Shown one piece after another: positions 19,401 through 27,711 of a stretch of 64,000 bases of DNA (its first letter is position 1; each line of letters opens with the position of its first letter). The notes under the pieces are model-generated. The model made no database searches. It was not told the DNA's origin and saw nothing but the letters and a program-made list of their open reading frames with translations. Source of the stretch: Saprospirales bacterium (lineage in GTDB: Bacteria; Bacteroidota; Bacteroidia; Chitinophagales; Saprospiraceae); contig JADJBL010000012.1 of assembly GCA_016703765.1 (NCBI GenBank), positions 1 through 64,000 on the forward strand, given 5' to 3'. Position numbers and translations under genes: made by a program.

Positions 19401-20517
19401 GGATGGTCTGTACGAGTTCAACGTGATAGCCGGCAACGACTACTCCGTGACCCCGATACTCGACGAAGATGCGGATAACGGTGTGACGACCTACGACATG
19501 GTGCTCATCACCCGCCACATCCTGTTTATCCAGTTGCTCGACAGCCCGTACAAGATTATCGCAGCCGACGCAAACAAATCGGGCTCGGTTTCTACGCTCG
19601 ACCTGGTGGCGATCCGCAAGGTGATCCTGATCCTCGAGGATAACTTCCCGAACAACACGAGCTGGAGGTTCGTAGACGAAGACTACCTGTTCCCGGATCC
19701 GGCCAATCCATGGGCCGACCCGAACGGCTTCCCCGAAGTAATTAGCTACAACAACCTGCAAAACAGTGAGTTGGAGGCGGACTTCGTAGCCATCAAGGTA
19801 GGTGACGTCAACGGATCGGCGGCTGTGAACGCCACGGAACTGGAAGACCGCACCATGATGGGCGATCTGCTCTTCCATACCAAGGACCTGGAACTCAAGG
19901 CCGGCAAGACCTATGAAGTGCCCTTCTTCGGGGACAATCAGGAAGTGTCGGGCTATCAGTTCACCCTGGAACTGGGCGAAGGTCTGGAACTGGTGCAGGT
20001 GCTGGACGGCGTAGCCAGGGAGGAGAACTTCGGATTTGCACTGCTGGAGAACGGAGCGCTCACGACGAGCTGGAATGAGGCGGATGTCCGCCGCATGGAC
20101 AGCGAGGAGACGCTCTTTACCCTGGTATTCAAAGCCCGCGAGAATACGACTCTGAGCAAGGAGTTGAGCGTCAGCTCGCGCTACACCAAAGCGGAAGCGT
20201 ACAATGCCAACGGAGAACTGCTGAACGTGCAACTGGCGTTCGGCAACGAACTGGCGGCAAGCTACAAGCTGTACCAAAACGTACCCAACCCCTTCACGGG
20301 AGAGACGCGCATCGGCTTCCGCCTGCCGGAATCCAGCACGGCTACCCTGACGGTGATGGATGCATCGGGCAGAGTGCTCAAGGTGCTCAAGGGCGAGTAC
20401 GCAAGAGGATACAACGAGATGAACCTGAGCGATTTCGCAGGAGTGAGCGGAGTGCTGTACTATCAGCTCGACACGCCGACACATACTGCTACCCGCAAGA
20501 TGGTCATCATGGAATAA
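16438..20517 (+). CDS. Giant HYR-repeat surface protein, segment 5: C-terminal module with dockerin-like, cohesin-like and T9SS sorting domains
   Basis: Final segment, frame 1, ending in TAA at 20517. It carries about six divergent HYR-like repeats (16940-19300), then a carboxypeptidase-regulatory-like beta domain (about 19310-19450). A dockerin-like calcium repeat pair follows (ADANKSGSVSTLDLVAIRKV near 19565; GDVNGSAAVNATEL near 19802). Next is a cohesin-like beta domain (about 19858-20245; YQFTLELGEGLELVQV). Last is a T9SS type A sorting domain (20260-20514; YQNVPNPFTGETRIGF, then a TATRKMVIM-like end). The sorting domain is the known signal for export through the type IX system and surface attachment or release. 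The module is clearly paralogous to the C-terminus of the next gene. The ATG at 16438 is internal. Confidence 0.85.
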   Translation: MGQIIEVLIDGEPVPAPYLFDADELGEGPHTIKVTFDAGEQQNYTIINGVVVDGSPDAIKADAGCEQMISTTVNVIETPVTVACNDTIQVSLEGSCISEITPDMILEGSYYCFDDYWVEIDYPLGTTQFDPPNQVDASHIGKVLTVALWHSVSGNMCWSVITVEDKWKPEIDCPEDITIWCIQDQFDLDLTGSPYVFDCSDFELEYNDEYLQFDCGDNPAIQEIITRTWFVVDEYGNTNSCVQTITVERPELSDIVMPTQILEFDCTDIPNADPDNTGWPQLAGVDLIPGTLGGCKLGISYEDLIVEDCPGSYYIERTWKVTDLCPDGGGLPVTMLYVQYIFVYDVPPSIQLIGQAWNYDPVNNWYLISANGYSNEGYVGCVATGPLPIAIIDGECNELISVLVNTPVGSTTNGGLLPAPGLPIGQHEITFVAEDACGNVTEATYTINVVDDIVPTSICDEITDVNLSGDGLAIVNATTFDDGSYDNCCLAYFEARRMDGDCTGAEDDFGPTVEFCCGDAGTAVMVVFRAYDCYGNYNDCMVTVNVNDKLPPIVITCPATVTITCDDYLENLAAALADGDYSVLDQYGAPLFYDNCVYDVDTTVTVNLDNCSKGTITRTWTASDATNAPATCTQTIFVNHVSDWVVEFPADVTVECTEGQLPDTGEPEIFHDECELIAVSWEDQTFEVVPDACYKIERVWTVINWCVYEQFGEDLYTEDGHAESNLNADWDGDGDKDNRTFRDGYNSSGNPGIADGYIVWKQIIKVIDEEDPTFEIPTIDGCIVETDCDMDLILPYPIITDECSFEYDVDITGDLGDFNDISGDVTVPNVGVGEYEITYAVTDNCGNTAYQTITVVVEDCKLPTPYCKNGLIVEIMQTQMIEVWASDLDAGSFDNCGPVILSFSQDTNDISVTYTCAEIGQQVVTLWVTDIYGNQDFCETFVVVQDNLNFCDGVPIVIAGEVATEEAETVEGVTVEMNGGLLTEVTGLDGLYEFNVIAGNDYSVTPILDEDADNGVTTYDMVLITRHILFIQLLDSPYKIIAADANKSGSVSTLDLVAIRKVILILEDNFPNNTSWRFVDEDYLFPDPANPWADPNGFPEVISYNNLQNSELEADFVAIKVGDVNGSAAVNATELEDRTMMGDLLFHTKDLELKAGKTYEVPFFGDNQEVSGYQFTLELGEGLELVQVLDGVAREENFGFALLENGALTTSWNEADVRRMDSEETLFTLVFKARENTTLSKELSVSSRYTKAEAYNANGELLNVQLAFGNELAASYKLYQNVPNPFTGETRIGFRLPESSTATLTVMDASGRVLKVLKGEYARGYNEMNLSDFAGVSGVLYYQLDTPTHTATRKMVIME

Positions 20518-20538
20518 AAAGAATATAAACCTGTTTTT

Positions 20539-20590
20539 GAGCGGGGTTAGCGGCTTCAAGCCGTTAACCCCGCTCTTTTTTTGTTTTTGG
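20539..20590 (+). terminator. Rho-independent terminator after giant gene 1
   Basis: A near-perfect hairpin (left arm from 20539, right arm ending 20575; one G-T pair) with a GC-rich stem and tiny loop, followed by a T-rich run 20576-20590. It starts 22 bases after the stop codon and separates the two giant genes. Confidence 0.88.
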
Positions 20591-20631
20591 CATGGATTTT
20601 GGCTTGGTTTCTCTGACAAAAGCTACTTACT

Positions 20632-23600
20632 ATGAGAAACTACATCCCCTCCCTATTTTTTATTCTTTTATTCCCTATTGCCCTCCTGGCACAACCGCCC
20701 TGCGGTGGCAATAATCCGGCGGGTCCTTCACCCGCGATTTTTATCGACTCACAGATCGGTTCTTCTTTTACCGCGACAGCCAGTTGCGAAGGAGTGCTGG
20801 ATGAAGTGGAAGTCCGGGCAGGACTATTCGGAAGCCCACTTTCAGCCGAACTGAGGATTTACAACGGCTTGATCGGGTCGGGCGGGACGCTGGTCTTTAC
20901 CCAGCCTTTTACCCTGACTAGCGGGAACAACATGATCGATTTGGTCTCCACCGAAGGCAATCCCGCTCCCTGCCTGGAAGATGGAGATCAATACACCTTC
21001 ACGATCGCTTCCGCCAACCTGTTCTTCCTCTGGGGCTTCAACGCCAATAATTATGCCGGCGGGGCCTCCTATACGAGCTTCGGCGGATATAATGCGGCAA
21101 AGGACCTCTGGTTCTCCTTTACGGCTGTGGCGCCCGGAGAAATAGATTTGACGGGCCTGGGCAATTCGATTCCCAACGGAGATGTGACTCCGGATGTGGC
21201 CGACGACACCGATTTCGGGATCGTCGAGGTCGGGAATACGCCCGTTCATACCTTTACCATCCACAATATTGGGGCAGGCGACCTTCACCTGACCGGGGTA
21301 CCGGAGGTGCAGTTGTCCGGCGACCCGGAATTTACCGTTTCTTCCCAGCCGGCAGGCGGGACCCTGATGAACGCAGAAACCCAGGATTTCGACATCACTT
21401 TTACCCCTGTTTCGGACGGGGTGGTTTCAACCGCTACGGTGACCATCCACAGTTCCGACTGCGATGAAGACACCTACACTTTTGTGATCCAGGGAGAAGG
21501 TTTTATATGCGACGACCCCGATGTGCCGACCCTGAGCGCATCGGCCAATAATGTTTGTCCCGAAACCGATGTAACCCTCTCCGTCCTTTCCGGAAACCTG
21601 AACGATGCTTCCGATTGGGTTTGGTACGACGACGCATGCGGAGGAAATCAGGTCGGAACCGGGCTCAGCATCCAGGTTTCCCCCCTGAGCACCACGACCT
21701 ATTACGTGCGTGGAGAGGGAGGCTGTATCGTGCCGGGGACATGCGGAGATATTACCCTTATTGTGGAGGACAACGAAGATCCCGGGATTACCTGTCCCGA
21801 CCCAATTACCTTGCAGGCCGACGCAAATTGCGAGGTCCTGATTCCCGACCTGACCCTCCTCGACGGGGAGGTATTGGCGAATAGCGTAGCCGATTTTTCG
21901 GGAACCCAGGGACAGGATGGCTGGTCCTACGGTTATTATGCGCCCAATGATCCGGATGGCTTCACCCAGCTGGATCCTTTGAATTTTAATATGAATATCT
22001 GGATGGGAGTCCAGACCGGCGGCACGCCCTCTTTGGATTCCAACGGAGGAGAACCCGGAATCGACGACGGCGTTTGGGCCGTTCGCCGTTGGGTCAGCGA
22101 TTTTACGGGTCAGGTGACGATTTCCGGAATGTATTTCGACCGCGATCTCAATTGCGGCGACGGGTCAAATGTCCGGATATTTCATAACGGGACTCAGGTA
22201 TTCCTGGCTTTCAGCATTCCCGGTACTACGACCAATTATACTATCGACCTGCAAGTCGGGGTGGGCGATCAACTGGATTTTATCATCGACCCTCTGTTCG
22301 ACACGGCCTGCGACGATACCGAATTGACGACTGAGATCACGGTGAATTCCGGATTGATGATATCCGACAATTGCAGCTTGGACGATGTCGCCATTACCCA
22401 AAATCCCCTCGCCGGAACCCCGGCTGGACCCGGCGTTACCTCTGTGGAACTGACTGCCACGGACGGTTTTGGCAATACCGCCACCTGCAATGTGGACCTC
22501 ACGATTGAAGATAATATAGACCCCACGGCCCTGTGTCAAGACGCAACCGTAACGCTGGATGCGACCGGCAACGGCAGCGTCAGCGCCGCCCAGATCGACG
22601 ATGGCTCGAACGACGGCTGCGGGATCGCGAGCCTGAGCCTGGACGAAACGGCGTTTGATTGTTCCAATGTGGGAATAAACGCCGTTTTGCTGACGGTAGA
22701 AGACAACAACGGCAACACGAGCACCTGCATGGCGACTGTAACAGTGGAAGATACGACTGATCCGGAAGCCCTGTGCCAGGATGCAACCGTAACGCTGGAT
22801 GCGGCAGGCAATGGCAGCATTAGCGCCGCGCAAATCGACAACGGCTCGAACGACGCCTGCGGGATCGCGAGCCTGAGCCTGGACGAAACGGCGTTTGATT
22901 GCTCGGAAGTGGGGGCCAATACGGTCACGCTGACGGTAGAAGACAACAACGGCAACACGAGTACCTGCACGGCGACGGTAACGGTAGAAGATACCACCGA
23001 TCCCCAAGCCCTGTGCCAGGATGTGACCGTAACGCTGGATGCGGCAGGAAATGGTAGCACTACCGCCGCGCAAATCGACAACGGCTCGAACGACGCCTGC
23101 GGAATTGCTTCTTTGAGTCTGGACGAAACGGCGTTTGATTGCTCAGAAGTAGGGGCCAACACGGTTACGCTGACGGTAGAAGACAACAACGGCAATACGA
23201 GCACCTGCATGGCTACAGTAACGGTGGAAGATACGACCGATCCGGAAGCCCTGTGCCAGGATGTGACCGTAACGCTGGATGCGGCAGGAAATGGTAGCAC
23301 TACCGCCGCCCAAATCGACAACGGCTCGAACGACGCCTGCGGGATCGCAGGTCTGAGCCTGGACGAAACGGCGTTTGATTGCTCTGAAGTGGGGGCCAAT
23401 ACGGTCACCCTGACGGTAGAAGACAACAACGGCAACACGAGCACCTGCACCGCCACGGTGACGGTGGAAGATACGACCGATCCGGAAGCCCTGTGCCAGG
23501 ATATTATCCTTGCTTTGGACGCAAACGGGTTTGGCGCCATTTCCGCCATGCAGGTCGACAACGGCTCGAATGACGCCTGCGGCGTTGCTTCCCTCAGCGT

Positions 23601-24327
23601 CTTCCCCTATGCCTTCGATTGTTCTAATATCAGCGATAACATCGTTACCCTGACGGTCACCGATGATAACTGGAATATGAGTACCTGCACCGCGACGGTG
23701 ACGGTAGAGGATATCACCGACCCGGATGCTATATGTCAGGATATTACCGTAACGCTTGACAACACGGGCAATGCTACCATAACGGCTGCCCAGGTCGACG
23801 GAGGTTCCTTCGATGCCTGCGGTATTGCCGACTTCAGCGTGAGTCCCTCCGCATTTAACTGCACGAACGTAGGCGACAATACGGTCACCCTGACCGTAAC
23901 GGATGTTTATTGGAACGAAAGCACTTGCACCGCCACCGTGACGGTGGAAGACGATACAAACCCCGAAGCCCTATGCCAGGACGCCACAGTAACGCTTGAT
24001 GCCACCGGCAACGGCAGCATCAGCGCCGCCCAAATCGACAACGGCTCGAACGATGCTTGCGGGATATTGAGCCTGAGCCTGGACGAAACGGCGTTTGATT
24101 GTTCGGATGTGGGAGTAAACGCCGTTTTGCTGACGGTGGAAGACAACAACGGCAACACGAGCACCTGCTCGGCGACGGTAACGGTAGAAGATACCACCGA
24201 TCCGGAAGCCCTCTGCCAGGACGCAACCGATAGCCCTCGACCCGAGTGGCAACGCAAGTATCACCGCAGCCCAAATCGACAACGGCTCGAACGATGCCTG
24301 CGGGATCGCGAGCCTGAGCCTGGATGA
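20632..24327 (+). CDS. Giant tandem-repeat surface protein 2, segment 1: signal peptide, choice-of-anchor and HYR domains, first array units
   Basis: This starts at an ATG with a clear signal peptide (MRNYIPSLFFILLFPIALLAQ). An adhesive N-terminal beta domain follows (to about residue 175), then an ASH/choice-of-anchor D-like domain (VEVGNTPVHTFTIHNIGAGDL, about 185-290) and an Ig-like domain (about 295-375). A HYR repeat is interrupted by a jelly-roll-like beta domain (about 21880-22350). From 22519 the 240-bp tandem array begins. The frame is lost near 24228: a single G sits between a GACGCAACC-type unit and an ATAGCCCTC-type unit. The last 35 or so residues of this frame are spurious. The gene continues through four more segments to 31111. 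The N-terminal secretion signal plus C-terminal T9SS domain mean export to the cell surface. Confidence 0.87.
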   Translation: MRNYIPSLFFILLFPIALLAQPPCGGNNPAGPSPAIFIDSQIGSSFTATASCEGVLDEVEVRAGLFGSPLSAELRIYNGLIGSGGTLVFTQPFTLTSGNNMIDLVSTEGNPAPCLEDGDQYTFTIASANLFFLWGFNANNYAGGASYTSFGGYNAAKDLWFSFTAVAPGEIDLTGLGNSIPNGDVTPDVADDTDFGIVEVGNTPVHTFTIHNIGAGDLHLTGVPEVQLSGDPEFTVSSQPAGGTLMNAETQDFDITFTPVSDGVVSTATVTIHSSDCDEDTYTFVIQGEGFICDDPDVPTLSASANNVCPETDVTLSVLSGNLNDASDWVWYDDACGGNQVGTGLSIQVSPLSTTTYYVRGEGGCIVPGTCGDITLIVEDNEDPGITCPDPITLQADANCEVLIPDLTLLDGEVLANSVADFSGTQGQDGWSYGYYAPNDPDGFTQLDPLNFNMNIWMGVQTGGTPSLDSNGGEPGIDDGVWAVRRWVSDFTGQVTISGMYFDRDLNCGDGSNVRIFHNGTQVFLAFSIPGTTTNYTIDLQVGVGDQLDFIIDPLFDTACDDTELTTEITVNSGLMISDNCSLDDVAITQNPLAGTPAGPGVTSVELTATDGFGNTATCNVDLTIEDNIDPTALCQDATVTLDATGNGSVSAAQIDDGSNDGCGIASLSLDETAFDCSNVGINAVLLTVEDNNGNTSTCMATVTVEDTTDPEALCQDATVTLDAAGNGSISAAQIDNGSNDACGIASLSLDETAFDCSEVGANTVTLTVEDNNGNTSTCTATVTVEDTTDPQALCQDVTVTLDAAGNGSTTAAQIDNGSNDACGIASLSLDETAFDCSEVGANTVTLTVEDNNGNTSTCMATVTVEDTTDPEALCQDVTVTLDAAGNGSTTAAQIDNGSNDACGIAGLSLDETAFDCSEVGANTVTLTVEDNNGNTSTCTATVTVEDTTDPEALCQDIILALDANGFGAISAMQVDNGSNDACGVASLSVFPYAFDCSNISDNIVTLTVTDDNWNMSTCTATVTVEDITDPDAICQDITVTLDNTGNATITAAQVDGGSFDACGIADFSVSPSAFNCTNVGDNTVTLTVTDVYWNESTCTATVTVEDDTNPEALCQDATVTLDATGNGSISAAQIDNGSNDACGILSLSLDETAFDCSDVGVNAVLLTVEDNNGNTSTCSATVTVEDTTDPEALCQDATDSPRPEWQRKYHRSPNRQRLERCLRDREPEPG

Positions 24328-24364
24328 AACGGCATTTGATTGCACGGAAGTAGGCGCCAACACG

Positions 24365-25321
24365 GTGACCCTGACGGTAGAAGACAACAACGGCAACACG
24401 AGCACCTGCGCCGCCACGGTGACGGTGGAAGACACCACCGATCCGCAAGCCCTTTGCCAGGACGCAACGGTAACGCTTGATGCCACAGGCAACGGCAGCG
24501 TCACAGCAGCCCAGATCGACAACGGTTCGAACGACGCCTGCGGGATCGCGAGCCTGAGTCTGGACCAAACGGCGTTTGATTGCTCTGAAGTGGGAGTAAA
24601 CGCCGTCTTGCTGACGGTGACGGACAACAACGGCAAAACGAGCACCTGCTCGGCGACGGTAACGGTAGAAGACGATACCGATCCGCAAGCCCTCTGCCAG
24701 GACGCCACGGTAACGCTTGATGCGACCGGCAACGGCAGCATCAGCGCCGCCCAAATCGACAACGGCTCGAACGATGCCTGCGGGATTTTGAGTCTGAGCC
24801 TGGACCAAACGGCCTTTGATTGCTCGGATGTGGGAATAAACGCCGTTTTGCTGACGGTGACGGACAACAACGGCAACACGAGCACCTGCTCGGCGACGGT
24901 AACGGTGGAAGATACCACCGATCCGGAAGCCCTGTGCCAGGATATAACCATAGCCCTCGACCCGAGTGGCAACGCCAGTATCACCGCCGCTCAGATCGAC
25001 AACGGCTCGAACGACGCCTGCGGGATCGCGAGCCTGAGCCTGGACCAAACGGCGTTTGATTGCTCGGATGTGGGAATAAACGCCGTTTTGCTGACGGTGG
25101 AAGACAACAACGGCAACACGAGTACCTGCTCCGCCACGGTAACGGTAGAAGATACCACCGATCCGCAAGCCCTCTGCCAGGATATTACGATAGCCCTCAA
25201 CCCGAGTGGCAACGGCAGTGTCGCGGCCGCCCAGATCGACAATGGCTCGAACGACGCCTGCGGGATCTTGAGTCTGAGCCTGGACCAAACGGCGTTTGAT
25301 TGCTCGGAAGTGGGCCAATAA
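24365..25321 (+). CDS. Giant tandem-repeat surface protein 2, segment 2: array units 8-12
   Basis: Frame 2 continuation; real coding is recovered from about 24230, upstream of the first Met at 24365. It encodes four to five 80-residue units of the type CQDATVTLDATGNGS, AAQIDNGSNDACGI, SLSLDQTAFDCS, then NAVLLTVTDNNGN and TATVTVEDTTDP. Repeat-level DNA identity is very high. The frame ends in TAA at 25319-25321, inside a sequence that mixes two unit types: GAAGTGGG plus CCAAT from one type, AAACGCCGTT from the other. The TAA comes from the one-base offset at this junction, so I do not believe it is a biological stop. Confidence 0.8.
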   Translation: MTLTVEDNNGNTSTCAATVTVEDTTDPQALCQDATVTLDATGNGSVTAAQIDNGSNDACGIASLSLDQTAFDCSEVGVNAVLLTVTDNNGKTSTCSATVTVEDDTDPQALCQDATVTLDATGNGSISAAQIDNGSNDACGILSLSLDQTAFDCSDVGINAVLLTVTDNNGNTSTCSATVTVEDTTDPEALCQDITIALDPSGNASITAAQIDNGSNDACGIASLSLDQTAFDCSDVGINAVLLTVEDNNGNTSTCSATVTVEDTTDPQALCQDITIALNPSGNGSVAAAQIDNGSNDACGILSLSLDQTAFDCSEVGQ

Positions 25322-26261
25322 ACGCCGTTACGCTGACGGTAAAGACAACAACGGCAACACCAGCACCTGCACCGCCACGGTAACGGTAGAAGATACCACC
25401 GATCCGGAAGCCCTGTGCCAGGACGCAACGGTAACGCTGGATGCAACCGGCAACGCCAGCATCACCGCCGCCCAAATCGACAACGGCTCGAACGATGCCT
25501 GCGGAATCGCGAGTCTGAACCTGGACGAAACGGCGTTTGATTGCTCGGAAGTGGGGGCCAATACGGTCACGCTGACGGTGACGGACAACAACGGCAATAC
25601 CAGCACCTGCACCGCCACGGTAACGGTAGAAGATATCACCGATCCGCAAGCCCTTTGCCAGGACGCAACGGTAACGCTTGATGCAACCGGCAATGGGAGC
25701 ATCACCGCCGCCCAAATCGACGACGGTTCGAATGACGCCTGCGGGATTGCAAGCCTTAGCCTGGACGAAACGGCGTTTGACTGCTCGGAAGTAGGGGCCA
25801 ATACGGTCACGCTGACGGTGACGGATAACAACGGCAACACAAGCACCTGCACGGCTACGGTAACGGTGGAAGACACCACCGATCCGCAAGCCCTCTGCCA
25901 GGATATTACAATAGCCCTCGATCCGAGCGGCAACGGCAGCGTCACCGCTGTCCAGATCGACAACGGCTCGAACGACGCCTGCGGGATCGCGAGTCTGAGC
26001 CTGGACGACACGGCGTTTGATTGCTCGGAAGTGGGGGCCAATATGGTCACGCTGACGGTAGACCGACAACAACGGCAACACAAGCACCTGCGCGGCTACG
26101 GTAACGGTGGAAGACACCACCGATCCGCAAGCCCTCTGCCAGGATATTACAATAGCCCTCGATCCGAGTGGCAACGCCAGCATCACCGCCGCGCAGATCG
26201 ACGACGGTTCGAACGACGCCTGCGGGATCGCGAGCCTGAGTCTGGACGAAACGGCGTTTGA
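25296..26261 (+). CDS. Giant tandem-repeat surface protein 2, segment 3: array units 13-15
   Basis: Frame 3 continuation covering about three array units (SLNLDETAFDCSEVGANTV and relatives). True coding begins near 25325 and ends near 26060, where GGTAGACCGACAAC again mixes the two unit types (GGTAGAAGACAAC and GGTGACGGACAAC) with one extra base. The last 65 or so residues of the frame (RQQRQHKHLRG onward) are out-of-frame noise. There is no independent start; the ATG at 25296 overlaps the preceding segment. Confidence 0.78.
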   Translation: MIARKWANKRRYADGKDNNGNTSTCTATVTVEDTTDPEALCQDATVTLDATGNASITAAQIDNGSNDACGIASLNLDETAFDCSEVGANTVTLTVTDNNGNTSTCTATVTVEDITDPQALCQDATVTLDATGNGSITAAQIDDGSNDACGIASLSLDETAFDCSEVGANTVTLTVTDNNGNTSTCTATVTVEDTTDPQALCQDITIALDPSGNGSVTAVQIDNGSNDACGIASLSLDDTAFDCSEVGANMVTLTVDRQQRQHKHLRGYGNGGRHHRSASPLPGYYNSPRSEWQRQHHRRADRRRFERRLRDREPESGRNGV

Positions 26262-27711
26262 TTGCTCGGAAGTGGGCGCCAATACGGTCACCCTGACGGT
26301 GACGGACAACAACGGCAACACGAGCACCTGCGCCGCCACGGTAATTGTGGAGGACAATACCGGCCCGTTTGCGCTTTGTCAGGATGTGACGATAGTCCTC
26401 GACCTGGGCGGCAATGGCAGTATCACCGCCGGCCAGATCGACGACGGTTCGAACGACGCCTGCGGGATCGGAAGCATGATGCTGGACCAAACGGCGTTTG
26501 ATTGCTCCGATGTGGGAGTAAACGCCGTTTTGCTGACGGTAACGGACAACAACGGGAATACCAGTGCTTGTACGGCAGCGGTGACGGTCATCGCCAGCCT
26601 CGCATGCCCTGTTCCATTCATAGCTAACTATGGCGGCCCGCATATCGGCGACCCATGCACCTGCCTGGGCGATGGAAAATTTGCCGAGGAAATCGTGATC
26701 GGTCCCACGCTGCCGGGCCTGATCTGGGAACTTTCCCAGAATAGCGGCTTGCTCGACCCCAATACCCTGCTTCCATTTGCGATAGGAACCGATTTCACGG
26801 AAATATCCGTTGGGGTAGGAGTGAGTATCTACGTGCTGGAAGGCGTTCACCTCGACGGCATCGGCTACAATATCGAGGCGGAGAGTCCCTTCTATCCGGG
26901 CATTACCTTATCCATTGGCAACCTTTGTTACTACCCGGACCCCGTGATCACGGGCCTGGCCGATGAGTACTGCCAAAATTCTAATCCCGTGGTCCTGGAA
27001 GGGAATGCAGGCGGCGTAGCTTTGGTTTCGGAATCCTTTACCATTGACGGCAACCCGGCTGTAATCTTTAATCCGGCTCTGTTGAACGGAGGGGTCCATA
27101 TCGTGACTTACACGGTCGACGCCGGTACTGCGGGTTCATTCGATCCGAGCGACCCGGGTTGCGTGGCTTCTGTCTCCCAGGCAGTGGAAATCGTCGGTAC
27201 CTCGCCGAATTTGATGGCTTGCAATGACCTGGTTGCTGTTTCCGTAGATGAAAATTGCGAGGCCCTTATCGTCGGAGATATGGTGCTGGAAGGCGATTAC
27301 TACTGCTACGGCGACTTTCAGGTCGATATATACTACAACTTGAATCAGATTCCCAATCCGATCACCTACCAATATGTGGGCTTGACCCTGGATTACACGG
27401 CCATCAACCTCAATACCGGGAACGAATGTTCCGGCCAGTTGATAGTCCAGGACCTGTTGGAGCCCACCCTCAGCTGCAATGCCGATCCGATTGAGATCGG
27501 ATGCAACGAGGACCTTTCCACCGTGCCGCCTCCCCGACGCAGACGACAACTGTTCGGTAGCCAGCGTGGAACTGGTCAGCATGACCTATCTGGACACCGA
27601 TGCTTGCGACGATGGAACTGTGGTGGTCGAGCAGACCTGGATAGCCGTGGATATTTACGGCAACATTTCGGAGCCTTGCACCCGCCTCATTATCATTCAC
27701 CGAACAGATAA
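26107..27711 (+). CDS. Giant tandem-repeat surface protein 2, segment 4: last array units and spacer domains
   Basis: Frame 1 continuation, real from about 26062. It holds array units 16 and 17 (to about 26598), then a non-repetitive region beginning IASLACPVPFIANYGG with a CTCLGDGKFAEEI stretch. An Ig-like domain follows (26930-27200), then a domain with CNDLVAVSVDENCEALI that also occurs in giant gene 1 near 16690. The frame is lost near 27530: VPPP then DADDNCSV requires one C fewer in the C4 run at about 27533-27536. The final 60 residues of this frame are spurious. Confidence 0.8.
   Translation: MEDTTDPQALCQDITIALDPSGNASITAAQIDDGSNDACGIASLSLDETAFDCSEVGANTVTLTVTDNNGNTSTCAATVIVEDNTGPFALCQDVTIVLDLGGNGSITAGQIDDGSNDACGIGSMMLDQTAFDCSDVGVNAVLLTVTDNNGNTSACTAAVTVIASLACPVPFIANYGGPHIGDPCTCLGDGKFAEEIVIGPTLPGLIWELSQNSGLLDPNTLLPFAIGTDFTEISVGVGVSIYVLEGVHLDGIGYNIEAESPFYPGITLSIGNLCYYPDPVITGLADEYCQNSNPVVLEGNAGGVALVSESFTIDGNPAVIFNPALLNGGVHIVTYTVDAGTAGSFDPSDPGCVASVSQAVEIVGTSPNLMACNDLVAVSVDENCEALIVGDMVLEGDYYCYGDFQVDIYYNLNQIPNPITYQYVGLTLDYTAINLNTGNECSGQLIVQDLLEPTLSCNADPIEIGCNEDLSTVPPPRRRRQLFGSQRGTGQHDLSGHRCLRRWNCGGRADLDSRGYLRQHFGALHPPHYHSPNR

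Larger units (their letters stand above)
22519..26598 (+). repeat. Tandem array of 17 units of 240 bp (80 residues)
   Basis: Units begin at 22519, 22759, 22999, 23239, 23479, 23719, 23959 and 24199, then every 240 bp (shifted by single-base indels) to about 26360. Each encodes D-P-x-A-x-CQD, xAAQIDNGSNDACGI, xxFDCSxVG and DNNGNTSTCxATVTVED. First halves come as DATVTLDATGN or DITIALDPSGN variants, second halves as EVGANTVTLTV or DVGINAVLLTV variants, in mixed combinations. Units 5 and 6 (23479-23958) are clearly more divergent. Four Cys per unit suggest disulfide-stapled Ig-like domains forming a stalk. Confidence 0.9.

Noticed and set aside
16330..20619. A 1429-codon open frame on the minus strand
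   Set aside because: It is antisense to the C-terminal segment of giant gene 1, which has recognisable domains. Stop-poor antisense frames arise from the GC-rich repetitive codons.
22536..26357. Several minus-strand frames of 250-430 codons in the tandem array
   Set aside because: They mirror the 240-bp repeat on the other strand and break at the same frame changes; no independent coding signal.
22519..26598. Regular array considered as CRISPR-like
   Set aside because: Units are 240 bp, fully coding and in frame, without short palindromic repeats or unique spacers; no cas genes nearby.
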